Source: Pseudomonas syringae (GTDB taxonomy: Bacteria > Pseudomonadota > Gammaproteobacteria > Pseudomonadales > Pseudomonadaceae). From it: a stretch of 64,000 bases of DNA. Below the pieces are notes generated by a model. The model searched no databases. It was not told the DNA's origin and worked only from the letters and a program-made list of their open reading frames with translations. This document shows, in pieces, positions 55,876-64,000 of the stretch. Within the stretch, counting starts at the first letter, position 1; every line of letters starts with the position of its first letter. The DNA lies in assembly GCF_021606685.1 (NCBI RefSeq), contig NZ_WKCB01000004.1:105536-169535 (forward strand), read 5' to 3'. Position numbers and translations under genes: made by a program.

Positions 55876-58800
55876 ATGCTGAACAAAGGACTGATCCTGG
55901 CTTGCGCGCTGGCCCTGCTGAGCGCCTGCGATTCTTCCGATAAACCCGCTGCCCCGCCCGCACCCACCGTGGCGACAGCACCGAAACCGGCCAAGGCGGC
56001 GGTGGACGTAGCGGCGCTCAAGCAGCGTTATGCCGGGCGTGAGTTGACCGTAGTGGACGTGTCCGAGGTGCAACTGGACGGCGCCAGTACCTTGTCCGTG
56101 AGTGTTTCGATTCCGTTGGACCCGGACCAGAAGTTTGCCGACAAACTCCATCTGGTGGACAGCAAGTCGGGCAAGGTCGATGGCGCCTGGGAGCTGTCCG
56201 ATAACCTGATGGAATTGCGCCTGCGCCACCTCGAACCCCAGCGCAAGCTGGTGCTGACGGTGGACCCCGGGGTGAAGGCGGTCAACGGCAATACACTCGC
56301 CGCCGAGTACAGCGCCCGCCTCGAAACCCGTGACCTGCAAGCCACCGTTGGCTTCGCCAGCCGCGGCACCTTGCTGCCAACGCGCCTGGCCGAAGGGTTG
56401 CCGGTGATTGCGCTGAACGTCGACAAGATCGACGTCGAGTTCTTCCGCATCAAGCCTGAATCCCTGCCGTCGTTCCTCGCGCAGTGGGGGCGCAACACCA
56501 GCCTGCAAAGCTATGAATCCCGCGAGCTGCTGCCCCTGGCCGATCTGGTCTATGGCGGCCGTTTCGACCTTAACCCCGCGCGCAACACCCGCGAAACCCT
56601 GTTGCTGCCGATCGCCGGCCTCAAGCAACTGCAGCAACCCGGTGTGTACCTGGCGGTCATGCGCGCCTCGGGCACCTACAACTATTCGCAACCGGCCACG
56701 CTGTTCACCTTGAGTGATATCGGCCTGTCGGTGCACCGCTATGCCAATCGCCTGGATGTGTTCACTCAAGCGCTGGAGGGCGGCAAGGCGCTGGACGGCG
56801 TCGACCTCGAAGTGCTGGATGCCGATGGCCGCGTGTTGGGCCAGGGCAAGACCGAAAAAGGTGGCCACGCTGAGTTGCCATTGCCGAAAAAGGCCCAGGT
56901 ACTGCTGGCCAAACAGGGTGAGCAGACCAGCCTGTTGCGCCTCGACAGCGCGGCACTCGACCTGGCCGAGTTCGACATCGGCGGCCAACCGTCCCACCCA
57001 TTGCAGTTCTTTGTGTTCGGCCCGCGCGACCTGTATCGCCCAGGCGAAACGGTGCTGCTCAATGCGCTGCTGCGCGACAAGGACGGCAACGCAGTCAAGC
57101 CGCAACCGGTGAGCGTCGAAGTGCGTCGCCCGGACGAGCAAGTCAGCCGCAAGTTCGTGTGGGACGCCGATGCGTCCGGCCTCTATCAATACTCACTGCA
57201 ACTGGCTGGCGAGGCGCCGACCGGGCGCTGGCAACTGGTGTTCGACCTGGGTGACGGCAAGCCGCAATTGTATGAGTTCCTCGTCGAAGACTTCCTGCCC
57301 GAGCGCCTGGCGCTGGAACTCAAGGGCAGCGACACGCCACTGAGCCCGGCGGATAACCCGGTGATTCAGGTCAACGGTCGTTACCTCTACGGTGCCCCGG
57401 CGTCGGGTAATCGGGTCAGTGGCCAGGTGTATGTGCGCCCGCTGCGCGAGGCGGTCAAGGCCTTGCCGGGTTACCAGTTTGGCTCCGTCACCGAAGAAGA
57501 GCTGAGCCAGGATTTCGAGCTGGACGAAAGTGTGCTCGACGCCAAGGGCCAGCAAGCGCTGACCCTGGAAAGCAAATGGGCCGATGCCAAGTCGCCGCTG
57601 CAACTGATCGTCCAAGCCAGCCTGCAAGAGTCCGGCGGGCGGCCGATCACGCGGCGTCTGGTGCAGCCGATCTGGCCGGCCGAGCAGCTGCCGGGCCTGC
57701 GCGGGCTGTTTGACGGCAAGGAAACCAATGGCGATGGCCCGGCGGAGTTCGAAGTGCTGGTGGCCAATCAGGACGGGCAGAAACTTGCCGCGCAAAACCT
57801 CAAAGTGCGACTGGTGCGCGAGCGCCGTGACTACTACTGGAACTACTCCGACAACGACGGCTGGAGTTACCACTTCAACGAGAAATTCCTCAACCTCGAC
57901 GAACAGACCCTGAACATCAAGGCCGGCGACACCGCCAAGGTCAGCTTCCAGGTCGAGTGGGGCCCGTACCGCGTCGAAGTCGAAGACCCGCAGACCGGTC
58001 TGGTCAGCAGTGTGCGCTTCTGGGCCGGTTACCAGGCCCAGGACAACACCGAAGGCGGCGCCGTGCGACCGGATCAGGTCAAGCTGGCGCTGGATAAACC
58101 CGCCTATGGCGACGGCGATACCGCCAACGTCACGGTTACACCGCCGGCTGCCGGCAAAGGCTATCTGCTGGTGGAGTCCGCCGAGGGCCCGTTGTGGTGG
58201 CAGGAAATCGACGTGCCAGCCGAGGGCAAAAGCTTCGCCGTGAAGCTTGACCCGAAATGGTCGCGCCATGACCTTTACGTCAGTGCCCTGGTGATTCGCC
58301 CCGGCGAGCGCAAAGCCAATATCACCCCCAAACGCGCCGTGGGCCTGCTGCACCTGCCGTTGGATCGCACCCAGCGCAAGCTCGGCCTGACCCTCACGGC
58401 GCCGGAAAAAATGCGTCCCAAGCAGCCGCTGACGGTGAAGATCGCGGCTAAAAATGCCGATGGCAGCGTGCCCAAACAGGTGCATGTGCTGCTGGCCGCA
58501 GTGGACGTGGGCATCCTCAACATCACTGAATACCCGACGCCGGACCCGTACTCCAGCCTGTTTGGCCGCAAGGCCTACGGCGTGGACCAGTTCGACATCT
58601 ACGGCCAGTTGATCGAAGCCGGGCAGGGCCGCCTGGCCAGCCTGGCCTTCGGCGGTGATGCGGCGCTGGCCAAGGGCGGCAAGCGCCCCGACACCAGCGT
58701 GACCATCGTGGCCCTGCAAAGCGCGCCAGTGACCTTGAACGAGCAGGGCGAGGGCGAAGTCAGCGTCAACATCCCGGACTTCAACGGTGAGCTGCGCCTG

Positions 58801-60771
58801 ATGGCCCAGGCCTGGACCGATGATCGCTACGGTATGGCCGAGGGCAAGACCGTGATCGCCGCGCCGCTGATTGCCGAACTGTCGGCACCGCGGTTCCTCG
58901 CCGGTGGCGACCAGACCACCTTGGCGCTGGACCTGTCCAACCTGTCGGGCAAGGCGCAGAAACTCGACGTGCAACTCAGTGCCGAGGGGCAATTGGAGTT
59001 GGTCAACAGTGGCGCGCAAACCGTCGAGTTGAAACAAGGCCAGCGCACCACCTTGCGTATCCCGGTAAAAGCCTGGGGCGGCCTGGGGCAGGGCAAGGTC
59101 AAAGTCAGCGTGAATGGCCTGGACCTGCCGGGTGAAAACCTGCCGCCGTTCAGCCGTGAATGGACCCTGGGCGTGCGCCCGGCCTACCCGGCGTTGCTCA
59201 AGCATTACCGCGCGGTGCTGAAAAACGAGCCCTGGAGCCTGCCCGCCGGCACCCTGGACCAGTTTGATGCCTCGGGGCGCCAGGCACTGTTAAGCCTGTC
59301 CAGCCGGCCGCCGCTGAACCTGGGCGCGCAGATCAGCGCACTCAAGGCTTACCCCTACGGTTGCCTCGAGCAAACCGCCAGTGGCTTGTACCCGTCACTG
59401 TATGCCGACGATGCGTTGCTCAAGCGCCTGAGCATCAAGGGTGAGCCGGACGCCGAGCGTAAACGCAAAATCGAGCTGGGCATCGAGCGCCTGCTGGGTA
59501 TGCAGCGCTACAACGGCAGCTTTGGTTTGTGGGGCGCCGATGGCGAAGAGGAATACTGGTTGACGGCGTATGTCACCGACTTCCTGCTGCGCGCCCGCGA
59601 CCAGGGTTTCGCCGTACCGCCTGAAGCCTTGAAGAAAGCCAGCGAACGCCTGCTGCGGTATGTGCAGGAGCGCAACCTGATCGAGGTCGACTACAGCGAC
59701 AACGCCGACCACACCCGCTTTGCCGTGCAGGCCTACGCAGGCATGGTGCTGGCGCGCAGTCAGCAGGCGCCGTTGGGGGCGTTGCGCAGTCTGTTTGATC
59801 GACGCAGCGAGGCCCGTTCCGGGTTGCCGTTGGTGCAGTTGGCCGTCGCCCTGCAAAAGATGGGCGACCAGCCGCGTGCCGATCAGGCCTTGCTCGCCGG
59901 GTTGGCGGCGCAGCGCACTGCCGATCAATGGCTGGCCGACTACGGCAGCCCGCTCCGGGACCAGGCGATGATCCTGGCCTTGCTCGAAGAAAATGACCTG
60001 GCCAAGGGCTCGCGCGAGGAGCGTTTGTTCACGCTCTCGGACCAGTTGGCGGCCAGTCCGTACCTGTCGACCCAGGAGCGTAACTCGCTGTTCCTGGCCG
60101 GGCGCCTCGGCTTCGCGAAGCCTGAGTCGAACTGGCAGGTGTCGCTCACAGGCAGCGGCGGCGTGCATGAGTTGAATAACCAGCAATCGACGCTGGAGCT
60201 GGAAGGCAAACTGCTGTCGAGCGATCTGGCCTTGAGCAATCAGGGCGACACGCCGGTGTATCAACAACTGACGATTTCGGGTTATCCACAGGTGCCGCCG
60301 GCAGCGGGGGGAGACAACCTGAGCATTCGCCGTGAATACCTGGGCATGAACGGCCAGCCGTTGAACCTGCGCAGCCTCAACAGTGGCGACCTGGTGTTGG
60401 TGCATCTGGCGGTGAGCGCCAAGCAGCGTGTACCAGATGCCCTGGTGGTGGACTTGCTGCCGGCGGGCCTGGAGTTGGAAAACCAGAACCTGGCGCAAAG
60501 CGCCGCCAGCCTGGAAAACGCCAGCAGCCAGGTCAAGGAGTGGCGCGAGTCGATGCAGAACTCGACCCTCAAGCATCAGGAGTTCAGGGATGATCGCTAC
60601 GTGGCGGCGCTGAATCTGCAAGGGGACGGCACCACGCACCTGCTGTACCTGGCGCGTGCCGTGACCCCGGGGACGTACCGAGTACCGCCGCCGCAGGTGG
60701 AGTCGATGTACCGGCCAAACTGGCAGGCAGTGGGCGAGACCCCAGCGGACCTGGTGATCAAAGGCCGCTGA
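55876..60771 (+). CDS. bacterial alpha-2-macroglobulin lipoprotein (YfhM type)
   Basis: A 1631-residue protein, the normal size for the large ECAM family. The lipoprotein signal is LILACALALLSAC, followed by a Pro/Ala linker. A series of macroglobulin domains follows (QFFVFGPRDLYRPGETVLLNALLRDKDG is the MG3-4 hallmark), then the thioester YPYGCLEQ with Cys1163 and Gln1166, and the helical thioester domain (LGIERLLGMQRYNGSFGLWG). It ends with a receptor-binding-like domain. Such proteins trap proteases that breach the outer membrane and are encoded next to PBP1C, as here. The ATG at 55876 has only a weak ribosome site. Confidence 0.95.
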   Translation: MLNKGLILACALALLSACDSSDKPAAPPAPTVATAPKPAKAAVDVAALKQRYAGRELTVVDVSEVQLDGASTLSVSVSIPLDPDQKFADKLHLVDSKSGKVDGAWELSDNLMELRLRHLEPQRKLVLTVDPGVKAVNGNTLAAEYSARLETRDLQATVGFASRGTLLPTRLAEGLPVIALNVDKIDVEFFRIKPESLPSFLAQWGRNTSLQSYESRELLPLADLVYGGRFDLNPARNTRETLLLPIAGLKQLQQPGVYLAVMRASGTYNYSQPATLFTLSDIGLSVHRYANRLDVFTQALEGGKALDGVDLEVLDADGRVLGQGKTEKGGHAELPLPKKAQVLLAKQGEQTSLLRLDSAALDLAEFDIGGQPSHPLQFFVFGPRDLYRPGETVLLNALLRDKDGNAVKPQPVSVEVRRPDEQVSRKFVWDADASGLYQYSLQLAGEAPTGRWQLVFDLGDGKPQLYEFLVEDFLPERLALELKGSDTPLSPADNPVIQVNGRYLYGAPASGNRVSGQVYVRPLREAVKALPGYQFGSVTEEELSQDFELDESVLDAKGQQALTLESKWADAKSPLQLIVQASLQESGGRPITRRLVQPIWPAEQLPGLRGLFDGKETNGDGPAEFEVLVANQDGQKLAAQNLKVRLVRERRDYYWNYSDNDGWSYHFNEKFLNLDEQTLNIKAGDTAKVSFQVEWGPYRVEVEDPQTGLVSSVRFWAGYQAQDNTEGGAVRPDQVKLALDKPAYGDGDTANVTVTPPAAGKGYLLVESAEGPLWWQEIDVPAEGKSFAVKLDPKWSRHDLYVSALVIRPGERKANITPKRAVGLLHLPLDRTQRKLGLTLTAPEKMRPKQPLTVKIAAKNADGSVPKQVHVLLAAVDVGILNITEYPTPDPYSSLFGRKAYGVDQFDIYGQLIEAGQGRLASLAFGGDAALAKGGKRPDTSVTIVALQSAPVTLNEQGEGEVSVNIPDFNGELRLMAQAWTDDRYGMAEGKTVIAAPLIAELSAPRFLAGGDQTTLALDLSNLSGKAQKLDVQLSAEGQLELVNSGAQTVELKQGQRTTLRIPVKAWGGLGQGKVKVSVNGLDLPGENLPPFSREWTLGVRPAYPALLKHYRAVLKNEPWSLPAGTLDQFDASGRQALLSLSSRPPLNLGAQISALKAYPYGCLEQTASGLYPSLYADDALLKRLSIKGEPDAERKRKIELGIERLLGMQRYNGSFGLWGADGEEEYWLTAYVTDFLLRARDQGFAVPPEALKKASERLLRYVQERNLIEVDYSDNADHTRFAVQAYAGMVLARSQQAPLGALRSLFDRRSEARSGLPLVQLAVALQKMGDQPRADQALLAGLAAQRTADQWLADYGSPLRDQAMILALLEENDLAKGSREERLFTLSDQLAASPYLSTQERNSLFLAGRLGFAKPESNWQVSLTGSGGVHELNNQQSTLELEGKLLSSDLALSNQGDTPVYQQLTISGYPQVPPAAGGDNLSIRREYLGMNGQPLNLRSLNSGDLVLVHLAVSAKQRVPDALVVDLLPAGLELENQNLAQSAASLENASSQVKEWRESMQNSTLKHQEFRDDRYVAALNLQGDGTTHLLYLARAVTPGTYRVPPPQVESMYRPNWQAVGETPADLVIKGR

Positions 60772-60797
60772 TAGCTCAAGTTGGAATGGGGGTTAAA

Positions 60798-60887
60798 TGT
60801 GGGAGGGGGCTTGCTCCCGATGGCGGTAGGTCAATTGTTGCAATAAGTCACTGACACACCGCTATCGGGAGCAAGCCCCCTCCCACA
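60798..60887. repeat. REP doublet after the alpha-2-macroglobulin gene
   Basis: Inverted TGTGGGAGGGGGCTTGCTCC units, directly after the alpha-2-macroglobulin stop and next to the stop of the small antisense gene. Confidence 0.93.
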
Positions 60888-60911
60888 GGGGAACTGTGGT
60901 GTTTGGGGGGG

Positions 60912-61202
60912 TTAGTGGACCACCCAGCTGAGGAGCCACAGGCCGAGCATCAACCAGATAATCCCAAAGACGATCGACGCGCGCATAAACGCGCGCACGG
61001 CCGAGTATAGGAACAGCAACCCGACGATCAGGGTAATGATGCTGATGATCGAGGTGTCCATGCCCAGCGCCCGGGACATGCCGTCGACAAAGTCGCCGCC
61101 GGCGTTGGAGAGTAAATTGAACAGCCCGCTGAAGAACTCGACGATGTAGTGGATGATCGAGCCGAGTGCGTGACCCAGCCATCCGAAAAAGTCTGCTTGC
61201 AT
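60912..61202 (-). CDS. small membrane protein, two hydrophobic segments
   Basis: A 96-residue protein reading MQADFFGWLGHALGSIIHYI at the start, with an amphipathic N-terminal half (EFFSGLFNLLSNAGGDFVDG). Two hydrophobic helices follow (SIISIITLIVGLLFLYSAVR, ASIVFGIIWLMLGLWLLSWV). No family is recognised, but the codon use and coherent helices look real. It is antisense to, and between, the alpha-2-macroglobulin and pbpC genes. The ATG at 61202 has a weak GAGA upstream. Confidence 0.72.
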   Translation of the reverse strand: MQADFFGWLGHALGSIIHYIVEFFSGLFNLLSNAGGDFVDGMSRALGMDTSIISIITLIVGLLFLYSAVRAFMRASIVFGIIWLMLGLWLLSWVVH

Positions 61203-61329
61203 AGGTGTGTCTCGATGAAGGAGTGGACGAAATTGCCAGCACTGAGCCTTTGGTCGTTTATCAACAAGGCGAGTTCCCTACCAGCATAGAGGTTTGCCCG
61301 TTTGAGTTTTGTATTAATGACTCGGTTTA

Positions 61330-61418
61330 GTAGGGGAGGGGGCTTGCCCCCGATGGCGGTATGCCTGTGAACGCTTTGGCAACTGACCCACTGCCATCGC
61401 GGGCAAGCCCCCTCCTAC
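61330..61418. repeat. REP doublet overlapping the 5' end of pbpC
   Basis: GTAGGGGAGGGGGCTTGCCC and GGGCAAGCCCCCTCCTAC are the arms, with a core containing GTATGCCTGTGAACG. The only ATG of the pbpC frame before its membrane helix lies inside this repeat (61361). Confidence 0.92.
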
Positions 61419-63736
61419 AGTTATTGCGCTGGGCCTTGGGAAGTGTGTTGCTGGTGATTGCCCTGCTGTGGCTGGCCGATCGCATCTGGCCGCTGCCCCT
61501 GCCCAAGGACGACCTGGCGCGGGTGGTGCTGGCCGAGGATGGCACGCCGTTGTGGCGGTTCGCCGACGCCAACGGGGTGTGGCGGTACCCGGTGCAAACC
61601 CGCGAAGTGTCGCCGTATTACCTGGACGCATTGCTCACCTACGAAGACCGCTGGTTCTACCAGCACCCTGGCGTAAACCCGTTGGCATTGGCGCGCGCGA
61701 CGTGGCAGAACCTCACGGGCGCGCGGGTGGTGTCCGGCGGCAGCACCTTGTCGATGCAGGTCGCGCGTTTGCTTGACCCGCATTCCCGGACGTTCCACGG
61801 CAAACTGCGCCAGCTCTGGCGCACGGCGCAGTTGGAGTGGCACCTGTCCAAGGAGCAGATCCTCAACCTGTACCTCAACCGCGCGCCGTTTGGTGGCACT
61901 TTGCAGGGCGTGGCGGCGGCCAGTTGGGCGTACCTGGGCAAGTCCCCGGCACAGTTGACTCACGCCGAAGCCGCCCTGCTTGCGGTACTGCCCCAGGCGC
62001 CGAGTCGCCTGCGCCCCGACCGTCACCCGCAACGCGCCCAGGCTGCACGGGACAAAGTACTGCGCCGCCTCGCCGAGTTCCACGTGTGGCCGCAGTCAGC
62101 GGTGGATGAAGCCCTGGAAGAGCCGCTGCTGCTGGCCCCGCGCCTGGAACCGAGCCTGGCGCCGCTGCTGGCGCGGCGCCTGAACCGCCCGGATAGCCCG
62201 CCGCTGATCCGCACCACCCTGGATGCCAGCCTGCAACGCCGTCTCGAAGACCTGCTGCTGGGCTGGCGCGCACGCCTGCCGGAGCACACCTCCGCTGCGA
62301 TCCTGGTGGTGGAGGAGGAGAGCATGGCCGTGCGCGCCTACCTCGGCTCGGTGGATATCAACGACGCCAAGCGCTTCGGCCATGTGGACATGATCAGCGC
62401 GCTGCGTTCGCCGGGTTCCACCTTGAAACCTTTCCTCTATGGCATGGCCCTGGACGACGGTTTGATTCATTCCGAATCGTTGCTGCAGGACGTGCCACGG
62501 CGCTATGGCGATTACCGGCCGGGCAATTTCTCGATGGGCTTCACCGGCGCGGTGCCGGCGAGTACGGCGCTGTCCAGCTCGCTGAACCTGCCGGCGGTGC
62601 AATTGCTGGAAGCCTACGGACCCAAGCGCTTCGCCGCGCAGATGCGCATCGGCGGCGTGCCGTTGGCCTTGCCGGCGTTGGCCGAACCCAACCTGGCGCT
62701 GATCCTCGGAGGCGCGGGCAGCCGCCTGGAGGACCTGGTCAGCGGCTACAGCGCGTTCGCCCGCGACGGCAGGGCGGCGACCCTTCGATTGCAGCCGGAC
62801 GATACGCTCAGAGAGCGGCCATTATTGTCGCCCGGGTCCGCCTGGATTGTGCGGCGCATCCTCAGTGGCCAGGCACGGCCTGATCGTGACCCGCGCGCCG
62901 AGCTGGTGCAGCGCCCGGTGTTGGCCTGGAAAACCGGCACCAGCTACGGTTTTCGGGATGCCTGGGCGATTGGTGTGGGGCCGCGTTACTTGATCGGTGT
63001 GTGGATCGGTCGTCCTGACGGTACGCCGGTGCCGGGGCAGTTCGGTCTGGCCTCGGCGGCGCCGTTGATGTTGCAGGTGCACGATGTGCTGGCCAACCGT
63101 GATAGCCAGCGTGGTATCAGTTCCCCGGTCAAGCCGGTGCCGGCCAATGTCGGGGTGGCGGCCATCTGCTGGCCGCTCGGCCAACCCATGAGCCGCACCG
63201 ACCCCAATTGCCGCCGCCAGCGCTTCGCCTGGACGCTGGATAACACCACGCCGCCGACCTTGCAGGCACTGGATCAACCGCTGAGCGTGGGCTTGATGGA
63301 AAACGTCTGGGTCAACGCCAAGGGCTTACGGGTTGACGCCCACTGCCCCGGCGCAGTGCCGAGACACATCGCCCTGTGGCCCGCACCCCTGGAGCCCTGG
63401 TTGCCCAGGGCGGAGCGGCGTGACGCGCGCATTCCGGCCGCCGACCCCGATTGCCCGCCACCGGCGCTGGCGGCGTCTTCGCCGCTGTCGATTGTTGGCG
63501 TCCGTGAAGGCGACCAACTGCGCCTGCCGGCGGCCAGCCAACAAGCGCTGCGTTTGAAACTCTCCGCCCTGGGTGGCAGCGGCCGGCGCTGGTGGTTTCT
63601 TAACGGCGCGCCGTTGGGGGATAGTGCGAACCAGGAATCTATCAACGCCAGTTTCGAGCATTTGGGGCGCTATCAGCTCAGCGTGCTCGACGAAGCCGGC
63701 CAGACCGCCCGGCTCGAATTCAGCGTCGTCGATTAA
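61361..63736 (+). CDS. pbpC: penicillin-binding protein 1C PbpC
   Basis: Up to 791 residues. An N-terminal TM helix (LLRWALGSVLLVIALLWLAD) precedes a glycosyltransferase-51 domain (LLTYEDRWFYQHPGVNPLAL, GGSTLSMQVARLLDP). The transpeptidase follows, with SPGSTLKPFLYG (Ser353) and AWKTGTSYGFRDAW, then a C-terminal BiPBP_C domain. It polymerises and may cross-link peptidoglycan and partners the alpha-2-macroglobulin. The start is doubtful: an in-frame stop at 61331-61333 limits the frame. The ATG at 61361 lies within a REP element, and the TTG at 61424 lies just after it; neither has a Shine-Dalgarno site. From the TTG the protein would be 770 residues, the E. coli length. Confidence 0.9.
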   Translation: MPVNALATDPLPSRASPLLQLLRWALGSVLLVIALLWLADRIWPLPLPKDDLARVVLAEDGTPLWRFADANGVWRYPVQTREVSPYYLDALLTYEDRWFYQHPGVNPLALARATWQNLTGARVVSGGSTLSMQVARLLDPHSRTFHGKLRQLWRTAQLEWHLSKEQILNLYLNRAPFGGTLQGVAAASWAYLGKSPAQLTHAEAALLAVLPQAPSRLRPDRHPQRAQAARDKVLRRLAEFHVWPQSAVDEALEEPLLLAPRLEPSLAPLLARRLNRPDSPPLIRTTLDASLQRRLEDLLLGWRARLPEHTSAAILVVEEESMAVRAYLGSVDINDAKRFGHVDMISALRSPGSTLKPFLYGMALDDGLIHSESLLQDVPRRYGDYRPGNFSMGFTGAVPASTALSSSLNLPAVQLLEAYGPKRFAAQMRIGGVPLALPALAEPNLALILGGAGSRLEDLVSGYSAFARDGRAATLRLQPDDTLRERPLLSPGSAWIVRRILSGQARPDRDPRAELVQRPVLAWKTGTSYGFRDAWAIGVGPRYLIGVWIGRPDGTPVPGQFGLASAAPLMLQVHDVLANRDSQRGISSPVKPVPANVGVAAICWPLGQPMSRTDPNCRRQRFAWTLDNTTPPTLQALDQPLSVGLMENVWVNAKGLRVDAHCPGAVPRHIALWPAPLEPWLPRAERRDARIPAADPDCPPPALAASSPLSIVGVREGDQLRLPAASQQALRLKLSALGGSGRRWWFLNGAPLGDSANQESINASFEHLGRYQLSVLDEAGQTARLEFSVVD

Positions 63737-63820
63737 GGCCTCATCGGGGGCAAGCCCCCTCCCACCTTTGATTTGTGAACACAGTCAAAATGTGGGAGGG
63801 GGCTTGCCCTCGATGAGGCC
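63736..63820. repeat. REP pair in reversed arrangement after pbpC
   Basis: CATCGGGGGCAAGCCCCCTC ... and GTGGGAGGGGGCTTGCCCTC lie with the CATCG ends outward, the reverse of the common layout, and match the order seen at 20497-20586. GGCCTCATCG / CGATGAGGCC extends the outer stem. It lies between convergent genes and may serve as a terminator. Confidence 0.88.
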
Positions 63821-63839
63821 CCAAAGCCCACCACTGTAT

Positions 63840-64000
63840 TCACTTGCCTTCAACCCCGATCCCCCCGAAGCTATGCACATTCAGGTCAGCCTTGCTACCG
63901 GCGGCTGCCGGGCGCAGGCCGCGCTGGTCAAGTTGCTCGCCCACGGCCTGGCGAATGCGTTGCTCGGTGAGGTCGCTCTTGATACGCGGGTCATCCGGGC
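63840..64000 (-). CDS. DUF4136-like protein, C-terminal end only
   Basis: The last 52 codons of a minus-strand gene enter from the right edge, ending at the TGA at 63840-63842. They read PDDPRIKSDLTEQRIRQAVG, then EQLDQRGLRPAAAGSKADLN and VHSFGGIGVEGK. The DPRI-x6-RIRQAVGEQL-x-RGL pattern is typical of DUF4136 lipoproteins. The N-terminus lies outside the window. Confidence 0.72.
   Translation of the reverse strand, partial: PDDPRIKSDLTEQRIRQAVGEQLDQRGLRPAAAGSKADLNVHSFGGIGVEGK

Noticed and set aside
57193..59205. 670-codon minus-strand frame inside the alpha-2-macroglobulin gene
   Set aside because: Low-complexity shadow of a 1631-residue gene with clear family motifs.
1149..63820. CRISPR array from the many similar repeats
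   Set aside because: The repeats are dispersed palindromic pairs in separate gaps, not regularly spaced direct repeats, and no cas genes are present.

Overview
This 64 kb window is chromosomal DNA from a Pseudomonas, most likely of the P. fluorescens group. Gene content and order match well-known Pseudomonas blocks: urt/ure urea use; cob genes beside a TonB/ABC metal uptake operon; and retS-purD-purH-fis-dusB-DUF3426-prmA-accC-accB-aroQ-MCP-GGDEF regulator-DUF2333-NUDIX-SUI1-speA. Coding density and GC are high. Intergenic gaps carry many palindromic GTGGGAGGGGGCTTGC-type REP elements, as is typical of this group. No tRNA, rRNA, CRISPR, prophage or insertion sequence was seen.

Region 1 (1-7.8 kb, minus strand) is a nitrogen-scavenging block. 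The urea ABC transporter urtABCDE is followed by ureD, ureA and two GNAT acetyltransferases. A clear sigma-54 type promoter lies just upstream of urtA. Region 2 (8-13.9 kb, plus) is one gene for a 1972-residue protein made almost entirely of nine tandem modules of about 220 residues. It has no assignable function and is the most novel item here. Region 3 (13.9-24.1 kb, minus) holds a TonB receptor plus FecCD-type ABC importer, preceded by a Zur-box-like palindrome. It then has a PepSY membrane protein and a copper cluster (OprC, two DUF2946 proteins, PCuAC chaperone).

Region 4 (24.3-30.6 kb) is the corrin-ring part of cobalamin synthesis. cobL-cobK run on the minus strand, and cobG-cobH-cobI-cobJ run divergently with overlapping stop/start codons. 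CobJ carries an N-terminal CbiG-like part. An unrecognised protein gene and marC follow.

Region 5 (32.4-48.7 kb, minus) is the conserved housekeeping and signalling block: retS, purD, purH, fis, dusB, a DUF3426 zinc-ribbon protein, prmA, accC, accB, aroQ, a CtpL-like chemoreceptor and a GcbA-like diguanylate cyclase. Region 6 (49-55.6 kb) has DUF2333, NUDIX, SUI1/YciH, speA, an alpha/beta-hydrolase lipoprotein and a convergent, overlapping MATE transporter. Region 7 (55.9-63.7 kb) pairs a bacterial alpha-2-macroglobulin lipoprotein with penicillin-binding protein 1C, split by a small antisense membrane-protein gene and two REP elements, one of which overlaps the 5' end of pbpC. The window ends inside a DUF4136-like gene.

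From memory of P. aeruginosa gene order, regions 1 and 5-6 correspond to neighbouring PA48xx loci and regions 3-4 resemble PA2903-PA2914. The window therefore appears to join two blocks that are separate in PAO1. All family assignments come from reading motifs, not from searches.
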